This document shows positions 1 to 6,955 of a DNA stretch of 10,696 nt, piece after piece. Origin of the DNA: Lachnospiraceae bacterium UBA3772 (lineage in GTDB: Bacteria > Bacillota > Clostridia > Lachnospirales > Lachnospiraceae); the NCBI GenBank assembly GCA_002371025.1, contig DFFQ01000191.1, positions 1 to 10,696 on the forward strand, read 5' to 3'. The translations under genes were made by a program, and so were the position numbers. The notes beneath the pieces are model-generated. The model was not told the origin of the DNA. It saw only the letters and a program-made list of their open reading frames with translations, and did not search any database. Numbering within the stretch: the first letter of the stretch is position 1; the number at the start of each line of letters is the position of its first letter.

Positions 1-1379
1 ACTGCCTTGAATGGCTTCCTATTTATTTTGGAATACTTAAAACAGGAGCTATTGCAGTTCCTCTTAATTTCAGATATGCATCTGATGAGATAGAATATTG
101 CGTAGATCTTGCAGATGTGGATGTTCTTTTATTCGGACCTGAATTTATCGGAAGAGTAGAAGAGATAGCTGAAAAGATCTCAAAGAACAGATTGCTGTTT
201 TATGTAGGAGAAGGATGTCCTACATTTGCTGAAGACTATAACAGCCTTGTAGCAAACTGCAGCAGTATGAATCCTGATATTCCTATTATTGATGATGACT
301 TTGCAGCGATATATTTTTCATCAGGAACTACAGGATTCCCTAAGGCGATTTTGCATAAACATAGAGCGCTTATGCATTCGGCCCGGGTGGAACAGAATCA
401 TCATGGACAGACAAAAGATGATGTATTCCTTTGTATTCCACCTCTTTATCATACAGGTGCAAAGATGCATTGGTTTGGCTCTCTTATTTCAGGAGGAAAG
501 GCAGTTCTTCTTAAAGGAACAAAGCCTGAAGACATCCTTGAAACAGTAAGTAATGAGAAATGTACCATCGTATGGCTTCTTGTTCCTTGGGCTCAGGACG
601 TACTTATGGCGCTTGAATCAGGAAAGCTTGATAAGGATAAATATACCTTAGATCAGTGGAGACTTATGCATATAGGTGCTCAGCCGGTACCTGCAAGTCT
701 TATCCAGAGATGGTTTAAGATATTCCCTAATCAGCAGTATGATACAAACTATGGCCTTTCGGAATCTATAGGACCAGGATGCGTACATTTAGGCGTTGAA
801 AATTCCGACCACGTTGGTGCTATCGGAGTTCCGGGCTATGGCTGGGAAGTTGAGATAGTAGATGAAGAAGGAAAGCCTGTAGAAAAAGGCGAAGTAGGCG
901 AACTTATCGTTAAGGGCCCTGGCGTTATGATCTGCTATTATAAGAACAAAAAGGCTACAGATGAGACAGTAAAAGATGGCTGGCTTTATACAGGAGATAT
1001 GGCTCAGATGGATGAAGATGGATTTATCTGGCTGGTTGATAGAAAGAAAGATGTTATCATCAGTGGTGGTGAGAATATCTATCCTGTACAGATTGAAAGC
1101 TTCATTATGAAGAATCCAAAGGTTAAAGACGTAGCTGTTATAGGTCTTGGAGATGAAAGACTTGGAGAAATCTCAGCAGCTATCATTGAATTAAAAGAAG
1201 GAATGATAGCAACAGAAGAAGAAATAAATGAATTCTGCTTAGATCTTCCAAGATATAAGAGACCTCGTAAGATAATCTTTGCAGAAGTTCCAAGAAATGC
1301 TACCGGTAAGATCGAAAAGCCGAAGTTAAGAGAAACTTATGGAGCACTTAATCTTGTAGCAAGAGAGAATCGCTCCTGA
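1..1379 (+). CDS. AMP-forming acyl-CoA synthetase (ANL superfamily), 5' end missing
   Basis: Partial gene: the reading frame is open from base 3 and 458 residues are visible. Roughly 60-80 N-terminal residues are expected to lie before the window. ANL enzymes activate a carboxylic acid with ATP to an acyl-adenylate and transfer it to CoA in the cytoplasm. Visible signatures in order are the glycine/serine/threonine-rich ATP loop SSGTTGFPK (bases 318-344), the A5-type motif YGLSES (about 750), the A7/A8 region YTGD (from 987) followed by DRKKD and GGENIYP, and the C-terminal PRNATGKIEK containing the catalytic lysine (codon 1308-1310). All key residues are present, so the enzyme should be active. 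The acyl substrate cannot be read from sequence; a fatty or other organic acid is likely. The visible N-terminal text (EW, FG.LK.GA, VPLN.R) is typical of the family, so the in-frame GTG at 117 is internal and not the start. Confidence 0.93.
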   Translation, partial: CLEWLPIYFGILKTGAIAVPLNFRYASDEIEYCVDLADVDVLLFGPEFIGRVEEIAEKISKNRLLFYVGEGCPTFAEDYNSLVANCSSMNPDIPIIDDDFAAIYFSSGTTGFPKAILHKHRALMHSARVEQNHHGQTKDDVFLCIPPLYHTGAKMHWFGSLISGGKAVLLKGTKPEDILETVSNEKCTIVWLLVPWAQDVLMALESGKLDKDKYTLDQWRLMHIGAQPVPASLIQRWFKIFPNQQYDTNYGLSESIGPGCVHLGVENSDHVGAIGVPGYGWEVEIVDEEGKPVEKGEVGELIVKGPGVMICYYKNKKATDETVKDGWLYTGDMAQMDEDGFIWLVDRKKDVIISGGENIYPVQIESFIMKNPKVKDVAVIGLGDERLGEISAAIIELKEGMIATEEEINEFCLDLPRYKRPRKIIFAEVPRNATGKIEKPKLRETYGALNLVARENRS

Positions 1380-1399
1380 AAAAAATAAAATAAAAATTG

Positions 1400-1428
1400 A
1401 GAAACGGTGAAGGCGCGAAAACGTTTCT
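1400..1428 (+). other. 3' UTR hairpin after the acyl-CoA synthetase
   Basis: AGAAACG (1400-1406) can pair with CGTTTCT (1422-1428) around a 15-base loop. It lies between the stop codon and the terminator and has no T tract. It may simply be part of the 3' UTR fold. No function is assigned. Confidence 0.35.
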
Positions 1429-1437
1429 GGCTGTTGG

Positions 1438-1475
1438 AAAGAGAACATTTTGAGGAAACTCATGTTCTCTTTTTT
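1438..1475 (+). terminator. Rho-independent terminator of the acyl-CoA synthetase gene
   Basis: AAAGAGAACAT (1438-1448) pairs with ATGTTCTCTTT (1462-1472). Inside is a small GAG-GAAA-CTC mini-hairpin (1452-1461), and a run of T follows to 1475. The stem plus T tract about 60 bases after the stop codon is a textbook intrinsic terminator. Confidence 0.88.
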
Positions 1476-1598
1476 GCTGCCAAAAAAACTTCAACAGTCA
1501 AAATTACCAAAAAAAAGATAAAAAAGCGCTTGTAGCCAGTGAAAAATTTTTTTTTGTTGTAAGAAAGTTACAAAAATGTATAAACTGCACAAAAACTC
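1476..1598. other. AT-rich intergenic stretch without a gene
   Basis: Low-complexity A and T runs, including a nine-T run at about 1547-1555. I see no open frame with a ribosome binding site. A second, weaker promoter-like pair is present (TTGTAA 1557-1562, 16 bases, TATAAA 1579-1584). The similar strings TTACAAAAATGTA (1568-1580) and TTGTAAAAATGTG (1608-1620) form an imperfect direct repeat about 40 bases apart, which might be chance in such AT-rich DNA. Confidence 0.4.
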
Positions 1599-1627
1599 TT
1601 TCCAAATTTGTAAAAATGTGATATTAT
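1599..1627 (+). promoter_or_regulatory. Candidate sigma-A promoter of a short transcript
   Basis: TTTCCA (1599-1604, 4 of 6 matches to TTGACA), a 17-base spacer, then TATTAT (1622-1627). Transcription would start near 1634 and run into the terminator at 1688-1725, giving a transcript of only about 90 bases. Confidence 0.5.
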
Positions 1628-1629
1628 AA

Positions 1630-1725
1630 CATCATCAGTTAGATGATTATTTGTTGGGGTTAGAAAACATAAAGTGAGAAACTTTTTAAACTGTCAGGCA
1701 TGGAGAAGGGCCTGACAGTTTTTTT
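1630..1725 (+). ncRNA. Possible small RNA or attenuated leader
   Basis: This stretch runs from the inferred start of the promoter above to a strong terminator. It folds into three simple hairpins: ATCATC/GATGAT (1631-1636 with 1642-1647), AAAGT/ACTTT around GAGAA (about 1671-1685), and the terminator stem. No known riboswitch consensus was recognised. It could be a stand-alone sRNA, or an attenuated leader for the ABC operon about 200 bases downstream. The presence of a second promoter at 1817-1848 favours the former. Promoter, fold and function are inferred from sequence only. Confidence 0.4.
1688..1725 (+). terminator. Strong rho-independent terminator
   Basis: A 12-bp stem, AAACTGTCAGGC (1688-1699) with GCCTGACAGTTT (1710-1721), encloses a ten-base loop. 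The T run 1719-1725 overlaps the 3' arm. No protein gene ends just before it, so it must end some other transcript, most simply the short RNA candidate at about 1634. Confidence 0.88.
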
Positions 1726-1727
1726 AT

Positions 1728-1787
1728 GCGAAGCCGAGCGAACGTAAGTTCGCGAGATGCTTAGCGGAATACTTTGGAAAGGCCGCA
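1728..1787. repeat. GC-richer double-hairpin element, possibly a dispersed palindromic repeat
   Basis: A perfect GCGAAC-GTAA-GTTCGC hairpin (1738-1753, GNRA-type loop) is followed by a second stem GCGG...CCGC (1764-1767 with 1783-1786), with an inner CTT/AAG pairing closing TGGA. The block is clearly richer in GC than the flanking intergenic DNA. It lies between a terminator and the next promoter, so it may be outside any strong transcript. It has the look of a dispersed intergenic palindrome (REP- or MITE-like), but there is only one copy in this window, so repeat status is an inference. Confidence 0.4.
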
Positions 1788-1816
1788 GCAGATGTTTTCT
1801 AATTGTTTACATCTAG

Positions 1817-1848
1817 TTCATACTCTCATCATGTAAATGATATATAAT
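1817..1848 (+). promoter_or_regulatory. Promoter of the ABC transporter-lysozyme operon
   Basis: The -10 region is strong: TATAAT at 1843-1848, overlapping an extended TGA-TATATA at 1838-1846. The -35 is weak (TTCATA, 1817-1822, 3 of 6). An inverted repeat AGATGT/ACATCT (1790-1795 with 1809-1814) sits immediately upstream and could be an operator, though this is speculative. The 5' UTR would be about 70 bases. Confidence 0.55.
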
Positions 1849-1924
1849 CACACTAGCTTAATGGGACTATTCCATCAGCGATTGGGGAATGTTTATTTGA
1901 ATTGATCTGTGGAGGCATCTTATT

Positions 1925-2680
1925 GTGATCGAGGCAAAGGGACTTGTTAAAAGATTTATAAAAAATGAGCAGAAGATCAAAAGAGAATTTGCTGCAGTTG
2001 ATAATATAAGTTTTAAAGCTGATAAGGGGGAAATAGTTGGAATCCTTGGACCTAATGGTGCAGGAAAGACAACTCTTCTTCGTATGCTGGCCAGCCTTCT
2101 TGAACCATCGGAAGGACAGGTTGATATATCCATAGATGGTAAAATCATTAGTAAAATTCAGGAAAAGAAAAAACATATAGGATATCTATCTGGAAATACC
2201 AAATTGTATGGAAGATTCTCTACAAGAGAAATGCTTTATACGTTTGGAAGATTGTATGGACTTTCGGATGATGATCTGGAAAAAAGAATAGAGGAGATAA
2301 TTAAATTACTGGATCTTTCTTCTTTTATTGATAACAGGATAGAGAAATTATCTACGGGACAGAATCAAAGAGCGTCTGTTGCAAGATGTCTTATACATAG
2401 TCCGGAAATATATATATTTGACGAGCCGACTCTTGGGCTTGATATTATATCAAGTTCTTCTATGATAGAATTTATGAAGAAAGAAAAGCAAAACAAAACC
2501 ATTATTTATTCCACTCATTATATGGAAGAAGCAGAATATCTCTGCGACAGGATAATGATGATGAATAATGGACATGTGATCTGTGACATGTCTCCGGATA
2601 AACTAAAAAAAGAAACGGAGACTAAAAATATGAGAGATGCATTTTACAGCATAATAGAGAGTGAGGGGATTCTTTATTAA
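1925..2680 (+). CDS. ABC transporter ATP-binding protein, NatA-like
   Basis: Cytoplasmic ATPase subunit (251 aa) that powers the membrane protein encoded next. Visible motifs: Walker A GPNGAGKT (residues 42-49), ABC signature LSTGQ (142-146, S/T variant of LSGGQ), Walker B ending IFDEP (D166, E167 catalytic glutamate) with a following D-loop, and the switch histidine in STHYMEEAE (H198). All are intact. The GTG start at 1925 is supported by GGAGG at 1911-1915, nine bases upstream. The class resembles NatA/CcmA-type exporters paired with ABC-2 permeases. NatAB exports sodium in Bacillus, but drug or peptide export is equally possible here. Its 3' end overlaps the next gene by 20 bases, which implies translational coupling. 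Confidence 0.93.
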   Translation: MIEAKGLVKRFIKNEQKIKREFAAVDNISFKADKGEIVGILGPNGAGKTTLLRMLASLLEPSEGQVDISIDGKIISKIQEKKKHIGYLSGNTKLYGRFSTREMLYTFGRLYGLSDDDLEKRIEEIIKLLDLSSFIDNRIEKLSTGQNQRASVARCLIHSPEIYIFDEPTLGLDIISSSSMIEFMKKEKQNKTIIYSTHYMEEAEYLCDRIMMMNNGHVICDMSPDKLKKETETKNMRDAFYSIIESEGILY

Positions 2681-4721
2681 AAACAGGATTATTCATACAC
2701 TTTTTAAAAAAGAAATACTTGATGTGCTGCGTGATAAAAAAGCTGTTATTATGATGCTGGGAGTTCCACTTCTTCTTTATCCTCTTATATTTTTTGGAGT
2801 TATTGGAGTAATGAGCTCTGTTCAGAGCAAAATGAATTCAAGACATTATAAAGCTATAATCGACGCAAATGATGATGGCGCTTTGGTTAAGATGCTAAAA
2901 AAATATGCCGATGATGGAGATCAGGAGACTGGCATCATAGAACCTGTTTCCAGAGCAGATTATCCGGATCCCATAAAAGCTCTTTCTGAAGAAGAGATAG
3001 ATGTTTATGTAATAACAGAAAAGGATGACACAAAAAACACTTATAGGATCTTTTATTTATCATCCATAACAAATTCTGATTATGCAAAGAACATTGTGGA
3101 AAAGGCAGTAAAGGAAATAAAACTGAATATCACGAAAGAAAGACTTGAAGAAGTAGGAATGAATTCAGATATAATCCTTGAACCTATTGGAGTTAAATTT
3201 ACAGATACCTCTTCTAAAGAGCAAAATATTGGTAAATTCCTTGGAATGTTCCTTCCGATACTTCTTGTTATAAGTCTTCTTATGGGAACAGTATATCCTG
3301 CAATTGATGTAACAGCTGGAGAAAAAGAAAGAGGAACTTTAGAGACGCTTCTTACACTTCCTGTAACCAATGCTGAGATAATAATATCCAAGTTCCTTAC
3401 AGTTGCAGTGATAGGTCTTATATCAGCGGCCCTTAATATTGCATCCATCAGCAGCATAGGAATTTACATTTACAGGGTTACAGTAAGTTTAAATGAAAGA
3501 CTCAGACTTAATATGGGACATTTTAATCCTGCAGTTATACTTACTGCTTTGGTTATAATTGTCTTTTCACTGTTTATCAGCGCTATTGTAATGTGCGTTA
3601 CTTCATTTGCCAAGTCCTTTAAGGAAGCAAATAACTATATAACTCCCCTTACAATAGTTGTAATGCTGACGGGATATGTGGGATTTATCCCTAATATGGA
3701 ACTGACACCAAAGGCGGCTATTATTCCAGTGGCAAATGTAATCCTTGTTATTAAGAACATATTTATGTTCAATTATGATTTTAAAATCCTTGCCATTGTT
3801 ATAATAAGTACTTTTATCTATACGGTGATTGCAGTGTTTTTCTTATGCAGGATGTATAGTAGTGAGAGACTTCTCTTTGATGAAGGAAGATTCAGTCTTC
3901 AAATTTTTGAAAAGAGAAAAAATATGGTACCGGGAGGAGTGCCAACTTCAGGAGATTCCTGGTTTGTTTTGGCGGTAGTGCTTGTACATGTACTCTATGT
4001 AGGAAGTCTGGCACAGCTTAAATATGGCAGGGCTGGTGTTTACATCATTCAATCCATAATACTTTTTGTACCGCTCATATTTGCAATCTATACCAAGAGA
4101 GATTTTAAGAAAACCTTTAGTATCAGGAAGGCTGGGGTGGTTTCATATCTTGCGGCCATTGTGCTTATGACAGGAACAATACTTGTTGGTATGATAATCA
4201 CTGAATTTATGACGGTGGTTTTTCCTGATGAAGCCACAAATGTAGCAAATGCTCTTTATGTTTCTCTTGTGGGTGACGACTTCTGGGAGACTCTTGTTCT
4301 TACAGCAGTGATACCATGTATAGCTGAGGAAATGTTATTCAGAGGTTTCTTACTATCAGGATTCAGATCCAGATTCAGGGCAGTATATGCGATCCTTATT
4401 GTTTCGGCAATATTTGGACTATATCACATGAGCGTGGTAAGATTCTTTACCACAGCCCTTATGGGAGCTGCATTATGCAGCGTTGTATATTATACAGGAA
4501 GTATATTCCCTGCTGTGCTGATGCATTTTTATAATAATGCCATTGCTGCAGCCAATATGTATCATCCGGATATGCTTGAGAGGATATTCCCTATTGCCTA
4601 TGGAGATATACAGATTATTGGATTGCTGATTGTAGTATTTATTGGAATCTTGCTTATTTATGCAGGAATAGCTATACTAAACAGGATACATGCTAAATTA
4701 ATTAAACAGGATAGTAAATAA
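2661..4721 (+). CDS. ABC-2 (NatB-like) permease fused to a CPBP intramembrane protease
   Basis: A 686-aa integral membrane protein of two parts. Residues 1 to about 400 are an ABC-2/NatB-type permease: a cytoplasmic basic start, TM at about 28-50, an extracytoplasmic domain at about 55-190, TM at about 193-215, the family motif DVTAGEKERGTLETLL from residue 216, then four or so further TMs. Residues about 430-686 form a CPBP (CAAX protease/bacteriocin-processing) domain with all three motifs: EEMLFR (E556, E557, R561), FGLYH (F585, H589) and HFYNN (H622, N626). The protease site therefore looks intact. Such permease-CPBP fusions are known in Firmicutes, but their substrates are mostly unknown. 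The frame opens at GTG 2661, inside the ATPase gene, with only a weak upstream SD. An AGGGGA at 2664-2669 lies just inside the gene, so the exact start is uncertain. Confidence 0.9.
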   Translation: MRGFFIKNRIIHTLFKKEILDVLRDKKAVIMMLGVPLLLYPLIFFGVIGVMSSVQSKMNSRHYKAIIDANDDGALVKMLKKYADDGDQETGIIEPVSRADYPDPIKALSEEEIDVYVITEKDDTKNTYRIFYLSSITNSDYAKNIVEKAVKEIKLNITKERLEEVGMNSDIILEPIGVKFTDTSSKEQNIGKFLGMFLPILLVISLLMGTVYPAIDVTAGEKERGTLETLLTLPVTNAEIIISKFLTVAVIGLISAALNIASISSIGIYIYRVTVSLNERLRLNMGHFNPAVILTALVIIVFSLFISAIVMCVTSFAKSFKEANNYITPLTIVVMLTGYVGFIPNMELTPKAAIIPVANVILVIKNIFMFNYDFKILAIVIISTFIYTVIAVFFLCRMYSSERLLFDEGRFSLQIFEKRKNMVPGGVPTSGDSWFVLAVVLVHVLYVGSLAQLKYGRAGVYIIQSIILFVPLIFAIYTKRDFKKTFSIRKAGVVSYLAAIVLMTGTILVGMIITEFMTVVFPDEATNVANALYVSLVGDDFWETLVLTAVIPCIAEEMLFRGFLLSGFRSRFRAVYAILIVSAIFGLYHMSVVRFFTTALMGAALCSVVYYTGSIFPAVLMHFYNNAIAAANMYHPDMLERIFPIAYGDIQIIGLLIVVFIGILLIYAGIAILNRIHAKLIKQDSK

Positions 4722-4728
4722 AGATAAA

Positions 4729-5748
4729 ATGGATTATAACAATTACGATATTAGAGAAAAGAAACGCAGAAGAAGAAAAATCGAAACGACTATAATCAAA
4801 GGGCTTATAATTTTTACCTTGGGAACGGTAGTGGGATTTTTTGCTGGCAAAGTGATAAAAAATAAAATAATGGACAAAGCTCTTCCTATACCGGAGAATG
4901 CATTGGGAGATACCATAGTATTTGATGCACCAGATGATATAAGAAAAATGGTGGAAGAGAATTATTATAGTTATATAAAGAAAGCATATATCTTATTTGG
5001 GGATTATCCGGATTGTGAGATGTATAAGATAAGTGACAAAGTAAAAAGAGATGATTATGATTTTGAGAATCATTTCTATGTAAAGTCAGGAGAAGCTTAC
5101 GTAAATTATTATCCGGAATCTGAGGATAAGCCTGAAGGAGAGATTGCTATTGATATTTCAGGATATCAGGGAACTATTGACTGGAAGCAGGTTAAAGAAG
5201 CTGGTGTTTCTGTAGCAATAATCAGAGCTGGATTTAGAGGATATGGTGAAGCCGGTTCATTAAATGAAGATGAAAACTTCAAGGAATATATGGATGGGGC
5301 TCAGGCAGCTGGAATAAAGACAGGAGTTTACTTCTTCTCCGAGGCAGTTAATTATGACGAAGGCGTAGAGGAAGCGAAATTTGTTCTTAATATGTGTAAA
5401 GGTTACAAGATAACAGAACCGATTGTTATGGATGTTGAATATGTGGACGGAGTTGATTATGCAAGAGCAAATGAAATCTCTTCTGAAGACAGGACCCAGG
5501 CGGTAAAAGGATTCTGTGAGACAATCAAAGCTGCAGGATATACTCCAATGATCTATGCAACAGAGAGTTATTTTGTAAGGCATATGAATATTGAAGAGAT
5601 AGGTGATTATGAATTCTGGCTTGCTGCTTATTATACACCTGATTTTCCATATCATGTAGAAGCCTGGCAGTATTCTCCATACGGACTTGTTCCGGGGATA
5701 GACGAGAATAATGTAGACCTTAATGTATGGCTTAGAAATAAAAAATAA
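4729..5748 (+). CDS. Membrane-anchored GH25 lysozyme-like muramidase
   Basis: 339 aa. The N-terminus is very basic (KKRRRRK, 11-17), followed by one hydrophobic segment (about 22-43). This is a type II anchor without an evident signal-peptidase site, placing the rest outside the membrane. Residues about 44-135 are an unassigned spacer. The GH25 domain covers about 138-337: IDISGYQG with D142, the catalytic pair in MDVEYV (D235, E237), and a C-terminal W-Q-Y and VDLN pattern typical of the fold. GH25 enzymes cleave the N-acetylmuramic acid-GlcNAc bond of peptidoglycan. The gene begins seven bases after the permease stop with only a weak SD (AAAG), so it is probably translated by coupling. Location suggests a wall-remodelling role linked to the transporter, an inference from operon position. 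No terminator is visible before the rplJ promoter. Confidence 0.9.
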   Translation: MDYNNYDIREKKRRRRKIETTIIKGLIIFTLGTVVGFFAGKVIKNKIMDKALPIPENALGDTIVFDAPDDIRKMVEENYYSYIKKAYILFGDYPDCEMYKISDKVKRDDYDFENHFYVKSGEAYVNYYPESEDKPEGEIAIDISGYQGTIDWKQVKEAGVSVAIIRAGFRGYGEAGSLNEDENFKEYMDGAQAAGIKTGVYFFSEAVNYDEGVEEAKFVLNMCKGYKITEPIVMDVEYVDGVDYARANEISSEDRTQAVKGFCETIKAAGYTPMIYATESYFVRHMNIEEIGDYEFWLAAYYTPDFPYHVEAWQYSPYGLVPGIDENNVDLNVWLRNKK

Positions 5749-5770
5749 AATTTAACTTTAAAAAAAGTAG

Positions 5771-5799
5771 TTGACAAGAGTGATATAAAATGGTAATCT
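5771..5799 (+). promoter_or_regulatory. Extended -10 promoter of rplJ-rplL
   Basis: Perfect TTGACA (5771-5776), a 17-base spacer and TAATCT (5794-5799) preceded by TGG, forming an extended -10. The start site would be near 5806, just before the L10-binding leader. Confidence 0.8.
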
Positions 5800-5802
5800 T
5801 GT

Positions 5803-5931
5803 TCACGGTGAACTGCCGTAGACAGTAGGTGCTTAAAAAAGCGTAAAACATTCTTGTTGCCTACCGAGGAAAGTCTTTATTAAAGAATTTTTCGTCCTTG
5901 TAGATACGGTGTATTTACAAGGACTTTTTTT
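5803..5931 (+). ncRNA. L10 leader: autoregulatory mRNA leader of rplJ-rplL
   Basis: The leader carries the conserved L10-binding motif: TGCCGTAGACAGTAGGTGC (5814-5832), a GCTT-AAAA-AAGC hairpin (5831-5842), and CCTACCGAGG (5860-5869) closing the stem with GTAGG (5825-5829). This matches the known ribosomal L10 leader family, in which the L10(L12)4 complex binds its own mRNA. Here the leader ends in an intrinsic terminator. CGAGGA (5865-5870) can pair with TCCTTG (5895-5900) of that terminator, giving a candidate antiterminator that competes with the L10 site. The family is recognised; the antiterminator pairing is my inference. Confidence 0.88.
5894..5931 (+). terminator. Attenuator terminator in the L10 leader
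   Basis: GTCCTTGTA (5894-5902) pairs with TACAAGGAC (5916-5924), with an inner ATAC/GTAT stem around GGT, and seven T follow (5925-5931). It lies 45 bases before the rplJ start codon, so it must be bypassed for expression, as expected for attenuation by excess L10. Confidence 0.9.
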
Positions 5932-5976
5932 GTAAAGCCTATGCGCAGTCATTAATTTATAAGGAGGTGCGCTACA

Positions 5977-6477
5977 ATGGCAAAGATTGAACAGAAGAAG
6001 CCTATAGTTGAAGAGATTAAGACTTACATCGATGGTGCTGCTTCAGTAGTTCTCGTTGATTACCGTGGACTTACAGTTGAGCAGGATACTGAACTTCGTA
6101 GAAAAGCAAGAGAAGCCGGTCTTGTATATAAAGTATACAAGAATACAATGGTTAAGTTTGCAATCGAAGGAACACCATTTGAAGAGTTAGGTAAGGATCT
6201 TGAAGGACCTACAGCTGTAGTTATTTCTAAAGACGATGCAACAGCTCCAGCTAGAATCATGGCTGAAGTTGCTAAGAAAGCAGATAAGCTTGAGTTAAAG
6301 AGTGGTATCGTTGAAGGTACATACTACGATGCAAAGGGAATCCAGGTTATCGCTCAGATCCCTTCAAGAGAAGAACTTCTTTCAAGACTCGTTGGTTCTT
6401 TACAGTCACCTATCGCAAATCTTGCTCGTGTTATCAAGCAGGTTGCTGAAAAAGGCGACAACGCCGCTGAGGCATAA
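5977..6477 (+). CDS. rplJ: 50S ribosomal protein L10
   Basis: 166 aa, the usual length for L10. L10 binds 23S rRNA at the base of the stalk and carries the L7/L12 dimers on its C-terminal helix. The sequence begins AKIEQKKPIVEEIK, continues with VVLVDYRGLTVEQDTELR and YKVYKNTMVKFAIEG, and has the expected GPTAVV segment; these are classic L10 features. The ATG at 5977 is preceded by AAGGAGG (5961-5967), nine bases upstream. It is first in a two-gene unit with rplL. rplK and rplA, normally upstream in this cluster, are not adjacent here. Confidence 0.98.
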   Translation: MAKIEQKKPIVEEIKTYIDGAASVVLVDYRGLTVEQDTELRRKAREAGLVYKVYKNTMVKFAIEGTPFEELGKDLEGPTAVVISKDDATAPARIMAEVAKKADKLELKSGIVEGTYYDAKGIQVIAQIPSREELLSRLVGSLQSPIANLARVIKQVAEKGDNAAEA

Positions 6478-6524
6478 TTTTAATTAATTAAGAATAATAT
6501 TTTTATAAAATGGAGGATTTTAAA

Positions 6525-6890
6525 ATGACAGTTGAAGAATTAGTAGCTGAAATTGACAAGTTATCAGTACTTGACTTAAATGAACTTGTAAAAGCAATCG
6601 AAGAGAAGTATGGTGTTTCTGCAGCAGCAGGTGTTGTAGTTGCAGCAGCAGGTGCTGGCGCAGCAGCAGCTGAAGAGAAGACAGAGTTCGACGTTGAGCT
6701 TACAGAAGCTGGCGCTAACAAGATCAAGGTTATCAAGGTTGTTCGTGAGTTAACAGGTCTTGGTCTTAAGGAAGCTAAGGAAGCTGTTGAGTCAGCTCCA
6801 AAGGTACTTAAGGAAGCTGTTTCTAAGGAAGAAGCTGAAGACATCAAGACAAAGCTTGAGGCTGAAGGCGCTAAGGTTACTCTTAAGTAA
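6525..6890 (+). CDS. rplL: 50S ribosomal protein L7/L12
   Basis: 121 aa. L7/L12 forms the mobile stalk dimers that recruit and stimulate translational GTPases. Visible parts are the N-terminal dimerisation helices (1 to about 33), an alanine/glycine-rich hinge (about 35-52), and the C-terminal factor-binding domain with [20 protein letters not shown]. The ATG at 6525 is chosen over the in-frame ATG at 6510, because GGAGG at 6512-6516 is the ribosome binding site of the later start and family members begin MTVEEL or similar. It follows rplJ after 47 bases and shares its promoter and leader. Confidence 0.98.
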   Translation: MTVEELVAEIDKLSVLDLNELVKAIEEKYGVSAAAGVVVAAAGAGAAAAEEKTEFDVELTEAGANKIKVIKVVRELTGLGLKEAKEAVESAPKVLKEAVSKEEAEDIKTKLEAEGAKVTLK

Positions 6891-6919
6891 TTTATCCTTA
6901 AATAATCTGTCTTATGACA

Positions 6920-6955
6920 AAAAAAGATCCGGCAGGAAACTGCCGGATTTTTTTT
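6920..6955. terminator. Bidirectional terminator between rplL and the minus-strand gene
   Basis: ATCCGGCAG-GAAA-CTGCCGGAT (6927-6948) is a perfect 9-bp GC-rich stem with a GAAA loop, followed by seven T (6949-6955). On the other strand the preceding A run (6919-6925) supplies a T tract, so the same hairpin can end the convergent minus-strand gene, whose stop codon (6954-6956) touches it. Confidence 0.93.

Noticed and set aside
1643..1663. Six-residue frame MIICWG upstream of the terminator, suggestive of a leader peptide
   Set aside because: No ribosome binding site before the ATG, and no antiterminator pairing was evident; such short frames arise easily by chance.
1853..2176. Minus-strand open frames overlapping the start of the ATPase gene
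   Set aside because: They are antisense to a gene with intact ABC motifs and have no recognisable domain or promoter.
6510..6524. Upstream in-frame ATG of rplL giving five extra residues
   Set aside because: The codons after this ATG form the GGAGG ribosome binding site of the ATG at 6525, and L7/L12 proteins start at the later position.
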